A DNA stretch of 64,000 nucleotides from Marivirga salinae (GCF_030503855.1 NZ_CP129971.1:2604001-2668000), one strand, 5' to 3'; counted from the stretch's first letter, positions 19,183 through 28,340 are shown. Notes: generated by a model from the sequence alone, not told the origin. Program-made: numbers and translations.

Positions 19183-19518
19183 CTTCTAACTATTATTTTG
19201 TGATTGTGGCGTAAGATTTAATGCATAAACCTGGCCACTAAAAAGTTACGGAAAATTATAAAATGTAAATAACCTATCATTACAATATTGAAAATTTATT
19301 TGCTGGAATAGAATAGGGCTGGATATTAAGTGTTTTCATTCATAATCACATTTAATAATAATGAATGTTAATCTGATTCCCCATTTTTATTCATTTATAG
19401 GTGAGGAAAGTAGGCTAGAGATAGAAGAATTGAGTAGGTGAGCTCTGGAAGATAGAATGAATTTTTCAGTGAATTCATTAGTAATCAAAAATCCTTACTA
19501 AAGCTTATTATAATAAAA
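19183..19518. other. Gene-free AT-rich stretch
   Basis: No convincing open frame, RNA gene or strong repeat is visible. It contains the upstream region of the DUF6544-like gene. Confidence 0.5.
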
Positions 19519-19546
19519 ATAGCACTAAGAATTTTCTCAGTGCTAT
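19519..19546 (-). terminator. Terminator of the barrel-lmo0937 unit
   Basis: An 8-bp stem, ATAGCACT / AGTGCTAT. On the minus strand it is followed by a T-rich run. It lies 70 bp past the lmo0937-like stop. Confidence 0.7.
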
Positions 19547-19615
19547 AGTATATTACTACCCTATTAAAGCTTTTATGCGTAGCTCAGGTCATACTCGCGA
19601 AATAGTTGAGGCTAT

Positions 19616-19774
19616 TTATTTAAAAAGTCTACCTCCACCAATTACTCTCAACAGCACTGCGATAACCGCAATGACAATGAGAACGTGAATTAACCCGCCT
19701 GCATTGAATCCTAGGTATCCTATTAACCATAAAATAATTAGAACTACTGCGACAATGTAAAGAATATTATTCAT
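19616..19774 (-). CDS. lmo0937-family membrane mini-protein
   Basis: A 52-residue protein. It begins MNNILYIVAVVLIILWLIGY, followed by a Gly/Asn turn and a second helix HVLIVIAVIAVLLRV. This is the two-helix layout of lmo0937-type proteins, which are common in stress operons and of unknown function. The start is 7 bp after the barrel gene's stop, so they are one operon. A paralogue lies at 33616-33771. Confidence 0.8.
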   Translation of the reverse strand: MNNILYIVAVVLIILWLIGYLGFNAGGLIHVLIVIAVIAVLLRVIGGGRLFK

Positions 19775-19781
19775 AAGTTAT

Positions 19782-20429
19782 TTAGTTAAATAAAGTGTAT
19801 CCTATTGTTGTTTGAACCCAAACGTTTTTATACCTGGGTGTATCGGAAGTTCCATTCCCATTATTATTTTGAAAATCCCAGCCCATTCTTAATCCTATAA
19901 TGACATCATCTAAATTAACGTCAAGTCCGGTAGTGAAACCAAGGATGTTTTTTCTGATATTATCGTTTTTAATTTCTTCTTCTTGCGTTGCTGTTCCAAA
20001 ATTGCTATTGAATTCATCCTTTTGATTGATGAGAAAAGAATATTGAGGACCTGCTAGAATAGTAAGATATTCTGTTGGCCTAATGGCAAGTTGGAGTGGA
20101 AATTCAATGTATGAAGTGGTTCTTGTAAAACTATAATTGCTTCCAAACAGTGTTCCATTCCCCTTAAATCCTTTTTGAGAATATAAGACCTCTGGTTGAA
20201 AGCCTAGATATTCACTGATTGGAACATGTAATAGCAAACCACCAACAAAACCAAATTTCCCGTCTGCAGCAAATGAATTTTCATTTTCATCATAAACATT
20301 TGAAAAATTTAGTCCAGCTTTTATTCCAAGTTTTAAGTTGTCTTGATCATCAAGATTTTCATTTTGTGCCGTTGCAAGACTGGAAATAGTCATCACAACT
20401 GCTGTGGCTAAAATTTTAAGGTTTTTCAT
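19782..20429 (-). CDS. PorT-family outer-membrane beta-barrel protein
   Basis: A 215-residue barrel with a signal peptide (LKILATAVVMTISSLATAQ). The opening LKLGIKAGLNFSNVYDENENSFAADGKFGFVGGLL is the PorT/outer-membrane beta-barrel (OMP_b-brl_2) signature; it ends QTTIGYTLF. Role unknown. It is followed by the lmo0937-like gene and preceded by a TGTAAC-type promoter with an 18-bp extra box, which places it in the presumed stress regulon. Confidence 0.75.
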   Translation of the reverse strand: MKNLKILATAVVMTISSLATAQNENLDDQDNLKLGIKAGLNFSNVYDENENSFAADGKFGFVGGLLLHVPISEYLGFQPEVLYSQKGFKGNGTLFGSNYSFTRTTSYIEFPLQLAIRPTEYLTILAGPQYSFLINQKDEFNSNFGTATQEEEIKNDNIRKNILGFTTGLDVNLDDVIIGLRMGWDFQNNNGNGTSDTPRYKNVWVQTTIGYTLFN

Positions 20430-20458
20430 GTTTTTGCGGTTTTAAGATTTTGTTTATG

Positions 20459-20527
20459 TAAAGATGCGGACCGCAGTTCGAAAATTTGTTACATATTTAC
20501 AGAGGATAATTACATGATTCGCACATT
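20459..20527 (-). promoter_or_regulatory. Stress-island promoter 1 with upstream box
   Basis: Reading leftward there are three elements: AATGTGCGAATCATGTAA (20527-20510), 16 bp later TGTAAC (20493-20488), and after 21 bp the -7 element CATCTTTA (20466-20459). The same layout is found at 30353-30420 and 34374-34442. Confidence 0.65.
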
Positions 20528-20562
20528 GATATCCTGCCTATGTAGTATATAACCAAAAAAAA

Positions 20563-20588
20563 GGGACAAGCTTTTGAATTCCTGTCCC
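20563..20588 (-). terminator. Terminator of the CsbD-like gene
   Basis: GGGACA/TGTCCC stem. Reading leftward the stem is followed by CTTTTTTTTGG, 23 bp past the CsbD-like stop. Confidence 0.75.
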
Positions 20589-20611
20589 AAGTGATTCAAT
20601 GTTATGAGTCA

Positions 20612-20899
20612 CTATTTCCGCTCTTGGCTGGTTTCATCCTGATGATTTTCATTCTGGTAGCTTTTTTGATTTCTTTTTTGATCCTCTTTTTGATTATCAT
20701 TAATAATACCCAAAACAGTATTACGATCTTTGTTCAATCTGTTCTCCATTCTATCTATTATTTCATTTTCTTTACCTTTTTCATATTTCAAATCTGAATC
20801 AGTTAATTGTGGATACTCTGATTTTAATTGTTGTGACTGAGCATCCCAATCCCCACTAATTTGAAAATTATCCTTTGATTTACTTTCATTTGTGTTCAT
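20612..20899 (-). CDS. CsbD-like general stress protein
   Basis: A 95-residue, very hydrophilic protein. Residues 11-65 (ISGDWDAQSQQLKSEYPQLTD, then DLKYEKGKENEIIDRMENRL) match the CsbD pattern of an initial W, LK repeats and an LTDxDL core. The Gln/Asn/Glu-rich tail is extra. CsbD proteins are sigma-B-type stress proteins of unknown action. It has its own promoter and terminator. Confidence 0.7.
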   Translation of the reverse strand: MNTNESKSKDNFQISGDWDAQSQQLKSEYPQLTDSDLKYEKGKENEIIDRMENRLNKDRNTVLGIINDNQKEDQKRNQKSYQNENHQDETSQERK

Positions 20900-20938
20900 A
20901 AGCTTTACAATTTAATTCGTAACTGAGTTATTACCTTA

Positions 20939-20973
20939 CAAAGATCAAGACTCTTATGATGTAAGCTGTTACA
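20939..20973 (-). promoter_or_regulatory. Stress-island promoter 2 (CsbD-like gene)
   Basis: TGTAAC (20973-20968), 21 bp, then GATCTTTG (20946-20939), reading leftward. It lacks the 18-bp upstream box found at three of the other promoters. Confidence 0.6.
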
Positions 20974-20998
20974 TAATTAAATGTAAATGGTATATAAA

Positions 20999-21562
20999 TC
21001 ATAGTTTTTCAAGTGTTACACTTCTCTTTTGTCTCAAATTTTTATAGAAAGAAGGGCAGAGTCCAGTGTTTTTCTTGAATTGGTTAGAAAGATGTGCCAC
21101 GCTGCTATAATGCATTTGAAAAGAAATTTCTGAAAGACTAAGTTCATCATACAGCAAAAGCTCTTTTACTTTTTCAATCTTGTTGTCTATTATATATTGT
21201 TGAATAGTTGTTCCTTTTACTTCTGAAAATACATTAGCCAGATAGGTATAGTCATAACCTAATTTTTCACTAATGTAACAGGAGTAGTTTTCTTTTGGCA
21301 TTTCTTCTGTATAATGAATCATTTCAATAATAACACTCTTGATTTTTTCAACCAGAATGCTTTTTTTATCATCCATTAATTCTAAGCCAGATTTCGATAA
21401 ATTTTCTCTTAATTGTTCTCTTTGAATTTCCGTAATATCTTCTCGAATTTTTACCATACCTAAGTTTAAATTTATACAATGTAATCCTAGTTTTTTCAAT
21501 TCTTCTTTCACCATCATTTTGCATCGCAAGCTGACCATGTATTTGATATGTAGTTTTTTCAT
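20999..21562 (-). CDS. AraC-type regulator with small N-terminal domain
   Basis: A 187-residue protein. Residues 5-80 (HIKYMVSLRCKMMVKEELKKLG) have a ferredoxin/HMA-like outline. The C-terminal AraC double helix-turn-helix spans about 95-180 (LGYDYTYLANVFSEVKGTTIQQYI...SEISFQMHYSSVAHLSNQFKK). This small AraC class is common in Bacteroidota. A paralogue is at 23991-24599. It lies amid the stress genes and may regulate them. Confidence 0.8.
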   Translation of the reverse strand: MKKLHIKYMVSLRCKMMVKEELKKLGLHCINLNLGMVKIREDITEIQREQLRENLSKSGLELMDDKKSILVEKIKSVIIEMIHYTEEMPKENYSCYISEKLGYDYTYLANVFSEVKGTTIQQYIIDNKIEKVKELLLYDELSLSEISFQMHYSSVAHLSNQFKKNTGLCPSFYKNLRQKRSVTLEKL

Positions 21563-22069
21563 GACACTAATGTTTAATTTAGTTTTAAACTTTAGCCTAT
21601 TATAGGTTCGTGTTTGTATACGTAAGATTTTTATGAAAAAATGACTTTATTTGATTTATTTTTAAATGGAAGAGTCGTGGGGTAGAGAAAATGCTTATTT
21701 GAAATACTTGAAGCGGTTTTGGGGGTGAAAAAATATCTTTAAATAAAGCTTAATAGGTAATTTTAAAACAATAATACGGGATGATGATTGAATATATCAA
21801 CATAAACTTCACTAAAATAGCTTAAGATATAGGTGGATTGATTCGTATTTCTTTTAGTTTTTAAGAAGTAATAAATATGAATATATTAATTTGTATTTAT
21901 ATAAAATAATCATTAAGAAAAGGCTTTTGCCCGTGGATACCAATTTCATTCTAATTCAAAAGAATGGGATGATTATGAGGATTAACTTAAATTTTAATTT
22001 CTTAAAGTTTAAGTTGTTATTATATGAAGGAAGAAATTAATTTTAGACTTAATTTGAATGATCAAAAAA
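21563..22069. other. Gene-free AT-rich stretch
   Basis: No convincing gene. Near the AraC gene there is a TTACGTATA motif that also occurs upstream of its paralogue at 23991. Otherwise it looks like a long AT-rich regulatory or spacer region. Confidence 0.45.
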
Positions 22070-22098
22070 AATAGAAGTTGTTTTAGACAACTTCTATT
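22070..22098 (-). terminator. Terminator of the ice-binding protein gene
   Basis: A perfect 11-bp stem, AATAGAAGTTG / CAACTTCTATT. Leftward it is followed by eight Ts. Confidence 0.88.
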
Positions 22099-22127
22099 TT
22101 ATTAAGGGTTTTAATTATTTATGATTT

Positions 22128-23222
22128 TTATTCAGCTGGTTGGGTTACCGCATTTCCATCAAGTACAACAGCAGTTTGTGCTAAAGCACGACCGTTAATT
22201 GAAGCACCTGTTTGAAAAGTAATGCCAGTCATTGATAGAATGATTCCTTCAAAATGGGAAGTGGTTCCTAAGGTTGCATGACCAGCAACTTGCCAATAAA
22301 TGTTTTTCGCTTGTGCTCCTCCTGTTAAGATAATATTAGTTGCAGAACTCATCGTAAGATCTTCAGCAATTTGAAAGATCCAAACATCAGTTGAACTTCC
22401 AGAGATGGTGACATCATTAGGAATTGTAACCGTATTAGTCCATTTATAAACACCTGATGTTAATGTTTTTCCTCCAATATTACCAGCTCCTAATTCTAAG
22501 AAATCAGTTTCTGATCTCCCAGCAGCATTATTATAAGCAGTCATCATATTCTCTACTGCAGTTGTAAGATTCATTGGAGTTGGGTCAGCCATATCTGAGG
22601 CAAATACCTGTCCTGTAACCTGTGCAGAAGTTGCATAACCTGTATTATCAGTTAATGCTAATCCTGTTATGTAAGATGTTGCAGCAGGGCTAAGAGCTAA
22701 ATCACCGGTTAAAGCTGATGTGCCACTGTTATTAATAGCAGTTTTTGCAAGTATTACGTAATTTCCTGAAGCTCCAAGATCAATTCCTTCAATACTGGCT
22801 TCAGATCCACCCGTTGTGAAATTCCACTCATAATTTTCTTCAAAGTTCATTCCCTTTTGACTTTTCGCTTCAGTGCTAATTGTTGCGGTATATTCAGTAG
22901 AGGCATCAAATGCTTCTGTAGGAGTGAAAGTTGCTTCTACACCAGAATATTCAACGTCTCCGCTTATATCTGCAGTACCTTGCTCAACCGTAAATGTTGA
23001 ATTATTGATTGTGGACGGATCCATTTCTTCACTAAATGTAATCACAACATTGTGGTTACGAGCAATATTCATTTCATTGTTCTCAGGCAAAGTTGATAAT
23101 ACTGTAGGAGCTACATCTTCAGTAGGTGTAGGGTCATCATCATTATTGTCTTTATCCTTGCAACTTACCATTAGCATGATAAACATCATTGCTAAAATTG
23201 GCATTGTTTTAATTAATTTCAT
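22128..23222 (-). CDS. DUF3494 ice-binding-like lipoprotein with Ig-like domain
   Basis: 364 residues from the ATG at 23222. There is a lipobox (MMFIMLMVSCKDKD), an acidic linker and a Big_5 Ig-like domain (about residues 35-135, APTVLSTLPENNEMNIARNHNVVITFSEEMD). The C-terminal DUF3494 domain spans about 145-360 (DLGASGNYVILAKTAINN...GGKTLTSGVYKW...WIFQIAEDLTM...NIYWQVAGHATLG). DUF3494 domains are beta-solenoid ice-binding or adhesion proteins. The upstream frame adds 9 residues from 23249. It is probably co-transcribed with the gene at 23281. Confidence 0.87.
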   Translation of the reverse strand: MKLIKTMPILAMMFIMLMVSCKDKDNNDDDPTPTEDVAPTVLSTLPENNEMNIARNHNVVITFSEEMDPSTINNSTFTVEQGTADISGDVEYSGVEATFTPTEAFDASTEYTATISTEAKSQKGMNFEENYEWNFTTGGSEASIEGIDLGASGNYVILAKTAINNSGTSALTGDLALSPAATSYITGLALTDNTGYATSAQVTGQVFASDMADPTPMNLTTAVENMMTAYNNAAGRSETDFLELGAGNIGGKTLTSGVYKWTNTVTIPNDVTISGSSTDVWIFQIAEDLTMSSATNIILTGGAQAKNIYWQVAGHATLGTTSHFEGIILSMTGITFQTGASINGRALAQTAVVLDGNAVTQPAE

Positions 23223-23280
23223 GTTTTTATATTTAAAAAGTGTATTCAATATTTATGATTCGTTATGAATTCGTAGTGAA

Positions 23281-23748
23281 TTAAAAAATATAACGAATTG
23301 AAAGTGCTCCACCGTCACCCCAGAAGCCAGAGTAGCCATAGAAATTAAATGAAGGTTTCCAGTCAACACTTAGGTTTATAGGGATTTCAGTAAAATTATA
23401 TTCCATACCTAAAATTCCATCTAAACCAACAACAGTATAAGATCTATCTTCACCCCATCTTGTATTATTTCCATCCCAAAATCCAATGTGAGCACCAAAA
23501 CCAGCGTACCAGTTCAGTCTGTTAGTATCAAAAGCTCTCCCGTGGATTTCGTAAAGTCCTGTAAGTTCAACTCCTCTCCAACGACTAGCAATGATTCCTT
23601 CAATAGCAGCTTTATCAGAAACAAAGTGCTTAATTGTAATTCCATTCGCAAATCCGCCTCTAAGACCTATACCTGTGTTGTAATCTTGTGCATGGCCGTA
23701 TGCAAATGCTAAAAATGTTATGAGAATCGTAATGGCAATTTTTTTCAT
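23281..23748 (-). CDS. Small outer-membrane beta-barrel protein
   Basis: A 155-residue protein with a signal peptide (IAITILITFLAFAYGHAQ). The body is beta-strand rich (GIGLRGGFANGITIKHF...GFGAHIGFW...PINLSVDWKPSF...ALSIRYIF), a small barrel ending in an aromatic residue. Function unknown. It is expressed from a TGTAAT-N21-TAATTTTG promoter and is followed after 58 bp by the ice-binding gene. Confidence 0.6.
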   Translation of the reverse strand: MKKIAITILITFLAFAYGHAQDYNTGIGLRGGFANGITIKHFVSDKAAIEGIIASRWRGVELTGLYEIHGRAFDTNRLNWYAGFGAHIGFWDGNNTRWGEDRSYTVVGLDGILGMEYNFTEIPINLSVDWKPSFNFYGYSGFWGDGGALSIRYIF

Positions 23749-23848
23749 CAGTGTATTGTTACTTTTATCTTACTCGTATGGCTTTTCGGAAACGCCCCAA
23801 CTTTTTATCCCTGCGTTAGTCAGGTCACCACTTGTTATTATGGTGATA

Positions 23849-23883
23849 CAAAATTAGGTGGTTAATCTTCGGATAGTATTACA
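23849..23883 (-). promoter_or_regulatory. Stress-island promoter 3
   Basis: TGTAAT (23883-23878), 21 bp, then TAATTTTG (23856-23849), an exact -7 consensus. It drives the barrel gene and probably the ice-binding gene. Confidence 0.65.
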
Positions 23884-23990
23884 TAATAAACCAAGAGATT
23901 TACATAAATCACTGATATTTATGTTGAAAATTAATCTTTACTCTTTTGAAATTTAGGTATAAAGCTTAAGGATGATATTGATAGAAAAGA

Positions 23991-24599
23991 TTAAACATCC
24001 TCGAGGTTTCCTAATCTCTTTTGTTTCAACTTTCTGTAGAAGGAAGGGGTAAGGCCAGTGATTTTCTTGAATTGATTTGAAAAGTGTGCAACACTACTAT
24101 AATGCAGTCTATAGGCAATTTCTGAGGTGTTAAGTTCTTCATAAAGTATCAATTCTTTCGCTTTTTCTATTTTATGAATGATTATAAATTGCTGTATGGT
24201 GATTCCTTTTACTTCAGAAAAAAGATTAGAGAGGTATGTATAATCATATTCAAGTTTTTTACTTAAGTATTCAGAGTAGTTTGCCTTGGGTTCATCATCC
24301 GTGAAATGAATCATCTCTATAATAGAGTTCTTTATTTTCTCAACAAGAATGCTTTTTTTGTTGTCCAGTAATTCCAGGCCTGATTTAAGTAAGTTATGTT
24401 TTAGGGCTTCTCGTTGCTCTTGAGTAATATCCTGAAGAAGCTCAACAGCGCCTAATTCAACTACTAAATGTTTGACATTTAATTTTTTGAGCTCTTCCTG
24501 AACCATTAATTTGCACCTAAGGCTAACCATATATTTTATATAAAGTTTTTCTTTGGCTATCGGAGATAGAAGAGCTATATGAATTGGATTGAGTTGCAT
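23991..24599 (-). CDS. AraC-type regulator, paralogue of 20999-21562
   Basis: A 202-residue protein with the same plan as the neighbour: KEKLYIKYMVSLRCKLMVQEELKKL, then an AraC C-terminus (LEYDYTYLSNLFSEVKGITIQQFI...SEIAYRLHYSSVAHFSNQFKK). The open frame begins 13 residues earlier than the paralogue, so the true start may be internal. Two paralogues flanking the ice-binding and barrel genes suggest local control. Confidence 0.78.
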   Translation of the reverse strand: MQLNPIHIALLSPIAKEKLYIKYMVSLRCKLMVQEELKKLNVKHLVVELGAVELLQDITQEQREALKHNLLKSGLELLDNKKSILVEKIKNSIIEMIHFTDDEPKANYSEYLSKKLEYDYTYLSNLFSEVKGITIQQFIIIHKIEKAKELILYEELNTSEIAYRLHYSSVAHFSNQFKKITGLTPSFYRKLKQKRLGNLEDV

Positions 24600-24917
24600 G
24601 TGTTTAAAAAATTGTTGGGTGAAAAGCTTAATAGCTTAAATGCTTTTTGAAATTTCAAGACACTTAATGAAAAAATTGTCCTAATTAATCTGGTGATAGC
24701 TTAATATACGTAAAAATAGATTCAAAAGCTATTGGCTTTAAATTTCATTAATATTGATCGATATCAATCATCTTGATGAAGGATTAACATCTTGATAATT
24801 TTTTACTATCTTTAAATAATTCATTTTCTTGTTAAAACTCTGAAAAGCGTCAATTTTCAATGAAAATTTTATGAGTGTAAAAGTGATATTTCTTTTTCGT
24901 AATTTAGACCTTAGTGT
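24600..24917. other. Divergent intergenic region, no gene seen
   Basis: About 320 AT-rich bp between divergent genes. A TTACGTATA motif is shared with the other AraC gene's upstream region. No RNA gene is recognised. Confidence 0.4.
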
Positions 24918-25568
24918 ATGTGTTTTTCAGCTAGTGCGAGTTTTGCAGCCGGAGCAGTATTGACTGCTACTGGGGTTGTATCTTTAAAAAAATCTAAAAA
25001 AACTTCAGAGATCCCTTTTGCAAGTATTCCACTTTTTTTCGGCTTACAGCAAGTTGCAGAAGGCTTTGTTTGGCTATCACTTACCAACCCTGATTTTACA
25101 TTTTTGGATGGTATAGCTGCAAAGGCATTTATTTTCTTTGCACAAGTGCTTTGGCCGATTTGGGTACCTTTTTCTATTTATAAATTTCAAAAACAGGAGG
25201 GAATTAGAAATATTGTAGGTAAAACATTAATTGGAATAGGAGCACTTGTGGCTTCTATAATGGCCTATTATCTTTTTACAAATCCTATAGAAGCCGAAAT
25301 CCTTGGACATCATATTTCATATAATCAAGCTTATCTTCAGCAATTTGGTATAATTGGTGGAGCTTTGTACTTGGCTGCCACAGCTATACCTCCATTTATT
25401 TCTACAAATAGAAAAATGTGGATTCTAGGTGGTTCAATTCTTTTGGCCTATATTTTTACTGAAATATTCTTTACGCAATATGTGGTTTCAGTATGGTGTT
25501 TTTTCGCAGCAATTTTGAGTGCAATGGTACTGTGGATTATTATAGCTAAAAAGACAGATACAAGATAA
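24918..25568 (+). CDS. DUF6629-like membrane protein
   Basis: 216 residues with about seven membrane helices. The opening MCFSASASFAAGAVLTATGVVSL is characteristic of DUF6629 proteins. Location: inner membrane. Function unknown. It is one of few plus-strand genes in the island. Confidence 0.7.
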   Translation: MCFSASASFAAGAVLTATGVVSLKKSKKTSEIPFASIPLFFGLQQVAEGFVWLSLTNPDFTFLDGIAAKAFIFFAQVLWPIWVPFSIYKFQKQEGIRNIVGKTLIGIGALVASIMAYYLFTNPIEAEILGHHISYNQAYLQQFGIIGGALYLAATAIPPFISTNRKMWILGGSILLAYIFTEIFFTQYVVSVWCFFAAILSAMVLWIIIAKKTDTR

Positions 25569-25644
25569 TTCTATCAAAAATTAACAATATGTAGATTCAT
25601 TGAATCCCAAAATATTATTTGTAACGGTTTGACTAATTTTACGC

Positions 25645-26220
25645 TTACTTGCCTATTGTTTTCCTTTGGTTTAGGATATTTTTTCCAAAAATTATAAAAA
25701 GGATAATCATTGTTATAAAAGTGACTGAAACAGTCATACTTTTTATAATTGTAAAAACATTGGTGGTAGCCATTAGAGTTTCCGACATATTGGGATAAGT
25801 ACTCAGCATTGTAATAATTCCAATATTCTCAAAATAATCAGTTATTCCAGCAATAATGGGTATCAGGCATAAAAAGAAAAAGGCTGAATTAAATTGCTTT
25901 ATTTTTTTTAAAAAGTAAGCAATTAATAAACTAAAACTGATAGTATAGAAAAGCGGATAAAACATATCAAGTGGAAGTTGGTAATATAAATAAGCATCTT
26001 GCCCTTCTTTTCCTAAAGCCTCAAAAAGTGAGTTGATATAATCTGAATTATAACCCAGAGGCATCATATCCAATAAATTCATCCCATTTGAAAAATGCAT
26101 TGTTTTTGGGATGGTTATCAATAGCATCGAAAAATATATGAGGTTGCTTAAGATAAAAAACCATAGAACTTGCCTCCCTGTTGAATGCTTGTTAATTAAC
26201 CTCTTTACTTTATTAATCAT
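25645..26220 (-). CDS. Hypothetical four- to five-helix membrane protein
   Basis: 191 residues with helices near residues 18-38, 80-100, 110-130 and 155-180. It carries a short charged C-terminus (KNILNQRKTIGK). No family is recognised with confidence. Confidence 0.55.
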   Translation of the reverse strand: MINKVKRLINKHSTGRQVLWFFILSNLIYFSMLLITIPKTMHFSNGMNLLDMMPLGYNSDYINSLFEALGKEGQDAYLYYQLPLDMFYPLFYTISFSLLIAYFLKKIKQFNSAFFFLCLIPIIAGITDYFENIGIITMLSTYPNMSETLMATTNVFTIIKSMTVSVTFITMIILFIIFGKNILNQRKTIGK

Positions 26221-26359
26221 TGGTTCTGGATTTATTCTATAATTCTATACACATATTTATTGGGGAAATTAGTAAATTTTTTTGAAGGCTATTTTGGTCC
26301 AAGCATAACCTGGACCAGTGGGGTATGAGATTGGGTATTGAGTTATTTATTATTTGTTC

Positions 26360-26644
26360 TTAAGATCCAGCAAATGGTGATCCAAATATTCCAACAGCAA
26401 GTTCTGCCCAGATGAGAAACAGAGCAAATAAAATCGCTCCACAGATGATAAGTCTTGTTTTTATAGGCTTCACTTCTCTCATGACAAGTTCACACCATAA
26501 GCCTGTTCCAAATAATAGAATCCCCATAATCATGAAGTCTGTAAAATCCCAGTCAACTTCATTGGTGAATTGCATGGCTATTAGTGGTATAAGCAGCAAT
26601 ATTACTGCTGATAACAGAATCAGGAATAATCTTTTGTTTTCCAT
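26360..26644 (-). CDS. Hypothetical three-helix membrane protein
   Basis: 94 residues: LFLILLSAVILLLIPLIAMQF, a middle helix MIMGILLFGTGLWCELVM and a C-terminal helix LIICGAILFALFLIWAELAVG. The gene starts 11 bp after the stop of the next small membrane gene, so the two are one operon. Function unknown. Confidence 0.6.
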   Translation of the reverse strand: MENKRLFLILLSAVILLLIPLIAMQFTNEVDWDFTDFMIMGILLFGTGLWCELVMREVKPIKTRLIICGAILFALFLIWAELAVGIFGSPFAGS

Positions 26645-26655
26645 AATTGTAAAAA

Positions 26656-26862
26656 TTAATTGTTGAGTTTTTTGATTTTTATCTGACTAACTATTAAGCA
26701 GACAGTCCCAACTAAAATTAGTAATAGGGGTAGGACACCGGGTTCACCCTCTACCTTTATCATGTATGTTAATAATATAACTCCAATTAGTAAGAATGTG
26801 CTGGACAGTATTCTTTGAGTTTTTAGGGTTTGGCTTAGTTCCTTTTTTATGATTTGTTGCAT
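26656..26862 (-). CDS. Hypothetical two-helix membrane protein
   Basis: 68 residues with a basic N-terminus and helices at about 18-36 and 43-60. First gene of the two-gene unit with 26360-26644. No family recognised. Confidence 0.5.
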   Translation of the reverse strand: MQQIIKKELSQTLKTQRILSSTFLLIGVILLTYMIKVEGEPGVLPLLLILVGTVCLIVSQIKIKKLNN

Positions 26863-27047
26863 TTGTTTTTGTCTTTAGAATTCACTTAATATTTAAATAA
26901 AAGTACTTTGTAATTCAAAGTATAAAAATAAAATAATATTACCTAATTATTTTATTATAAAATGTTTAAGTTTTTTCGAGTTTATTTCTTTTTATTAGGG
27001 ATAAGCCTTTTAAATAAAGTAAGCCAATTGTCAGCGAAATCATGGAG

Positions 27048-27550
27048 CTAATGATCATAAAGATCATTTTGAAGCTGATACCAAAATGGAGGATCTTCAG
27101 TAATCAGCCTGAAAACATTTACAGTAACTAGCCCAAAAACTATGTGTGCAATAAATAAGGCAGTAAAATAATGGGTTAAGGATACTTCAGGAAGGTTATG
27201 AAATACCACAAAATATGATTTCCAAACAGTAATTGCTTAGATGCCACTTATTGCACCAACCATTAGGGAGTGGGTGATTGAAATATTAAATATACCCCAG
27301 TTCCACAATAGAAAATAACTAAAACTAAATAATACTCCGGCCGATAAATGAGCAATTGAACCAGTCAATAATGTTTTAGTTTTTCTTTCTAGGATAAATT
27401 CTAGATCTTCTCTGTTAGCATCGACCCTAAAAGGTGCACAACTTTTGTATTATTATTGGTCAGGCTAGCATATAAATATATCGCTAGCGTCATGGCAAGT
27501 GTTCCAACAAATCCGGATAGAATTGTTAAAAGAAATATACTTAAATCCAT
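27048..27550 (-). pseudogene. Broken membrane-protein gene
   Basis: The reading starts at an ATG at 27550 (MDLSIFLLTILSGFVGTLAM) and breaks by a frameshift near 27425. It continues in another frame (EDLEFILERKTKTLLTGSIAHLSA...), is cut by a TAA at about 27238-27240, and runs on to a natural stop at 27048. Joined, it would be about 165 residues with several membrane helices. Two lesions in otherwise clean code point to recent decay. A sequencing error could explain the frameshift but not both. Confidence 0.7.
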
Positions 27551-27689
27551 TGATCAAGATTTAGTAATGGAAAGATTTTTGGAGTTGAATCTGGTTCACT
27601 TGAGTAGCTTAATTATTTTAAATCTATTTTTTTTCCAGTTGCAGTAGTTTTAAATTATAGGTTCATATTGTTTTCTACTAGTGTTTCAG

Positions 27690-27854
27690 TTTAAAATAAA
27701 AAGTCAGGAAAAATCGATTCTCGGTTAAGGAAGAATAGCCTAATTTTCCTTTTCCTAAGCCAAAAAATTAGATGGACGAAAAAGATTTTGTTTGAGTCCT
27801 GTTTCGCCAATCTAGGCCTTATTAAAAGATTTTCCCCGACTTTTTTACTTTAAA
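27690..27854. repeat. 165-bp element with 26-bp imperfect inverted ends
   Basis: TTTAAAATAAAAAGTCAGGA... at the left end matches the reverse complement of the right end (TTTAAAGTAAAAAAGTCGGG...) at about 23 of 26 positions. The interior holds no gene. It lies between the pseudogene and the end of the DUF2383 operon, so it could be a MITE or a long terminator-like structure. Confidence 0.5.
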
Positions 27855-27881
27855 TAAACCATAAACTATTTAAAGATTGAT

Positions 27882-28340
27882 TTAAGCATCCACCAAAGCA
27901 TCACGCAATGATTTTACATGGTCTTGATCGCTTTTTATTAAAGATTTATGTGCAATGATCATGTTTTTTTGTTCTGTGTTTAAATGTTCTGTTTCATCCT
28001 CTATTACATCATTATAAGTTTCAATGGCTTTATCATCGCCATTGTCACAAGAGTTGAGAATTGCTTTACGGTCCTTGCCGGTAATTGCTGCTTTCACATC
28101 CATCCATGCTCGAAAGAATTTCCCCGTGACCTTAGTGCCATCGGCTATTTCGCCACCCATTGTTTCCACTTCTCTGATTAATTCTTGTTTACACTTTTGA
28201 CTAGTTGCAATAAATTTTGCAAACAAGGTTTTTAAATCCTTTTCCTCAGTTACTTCTGATGCATTTTCATATCCTTCTATTCTATCATTGTTGATAGTAA
28301 TCAGCGAGTTTAGCGCGTCAATTGCTTTTTTATTTTCCAT
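27882..28340 (-). CDS. DUF2383 (PA2169-type) four-helix-bundle protein
   Basis: 152 residues, all helical: LNSLITINNDRIEGYENASE, then EEKDLKTLFAKFIATSQKCK and a C-terminal EDETEHLNTEQKNMI helix. This matches the ferritin-like PA2169/DUF2383 family found in stress loci. Function unknown. It is the last gene of a four-gene leftward unit starting at 30323. Confidence 0.82.
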   Translation of the reverse strand: MENKKAIDALNSLITINNDRIEGYENASEVTEEKDLKTLFAKFIATSQKCKQELIREVETMGGEIADGTKVTGKFFRAWMDVKAAITGKDRKAILNSCDNGDDKAIETYNDVIEDETEHLNTEQKNMIIAHKSLIKSDQDHVKSLRDALVDA

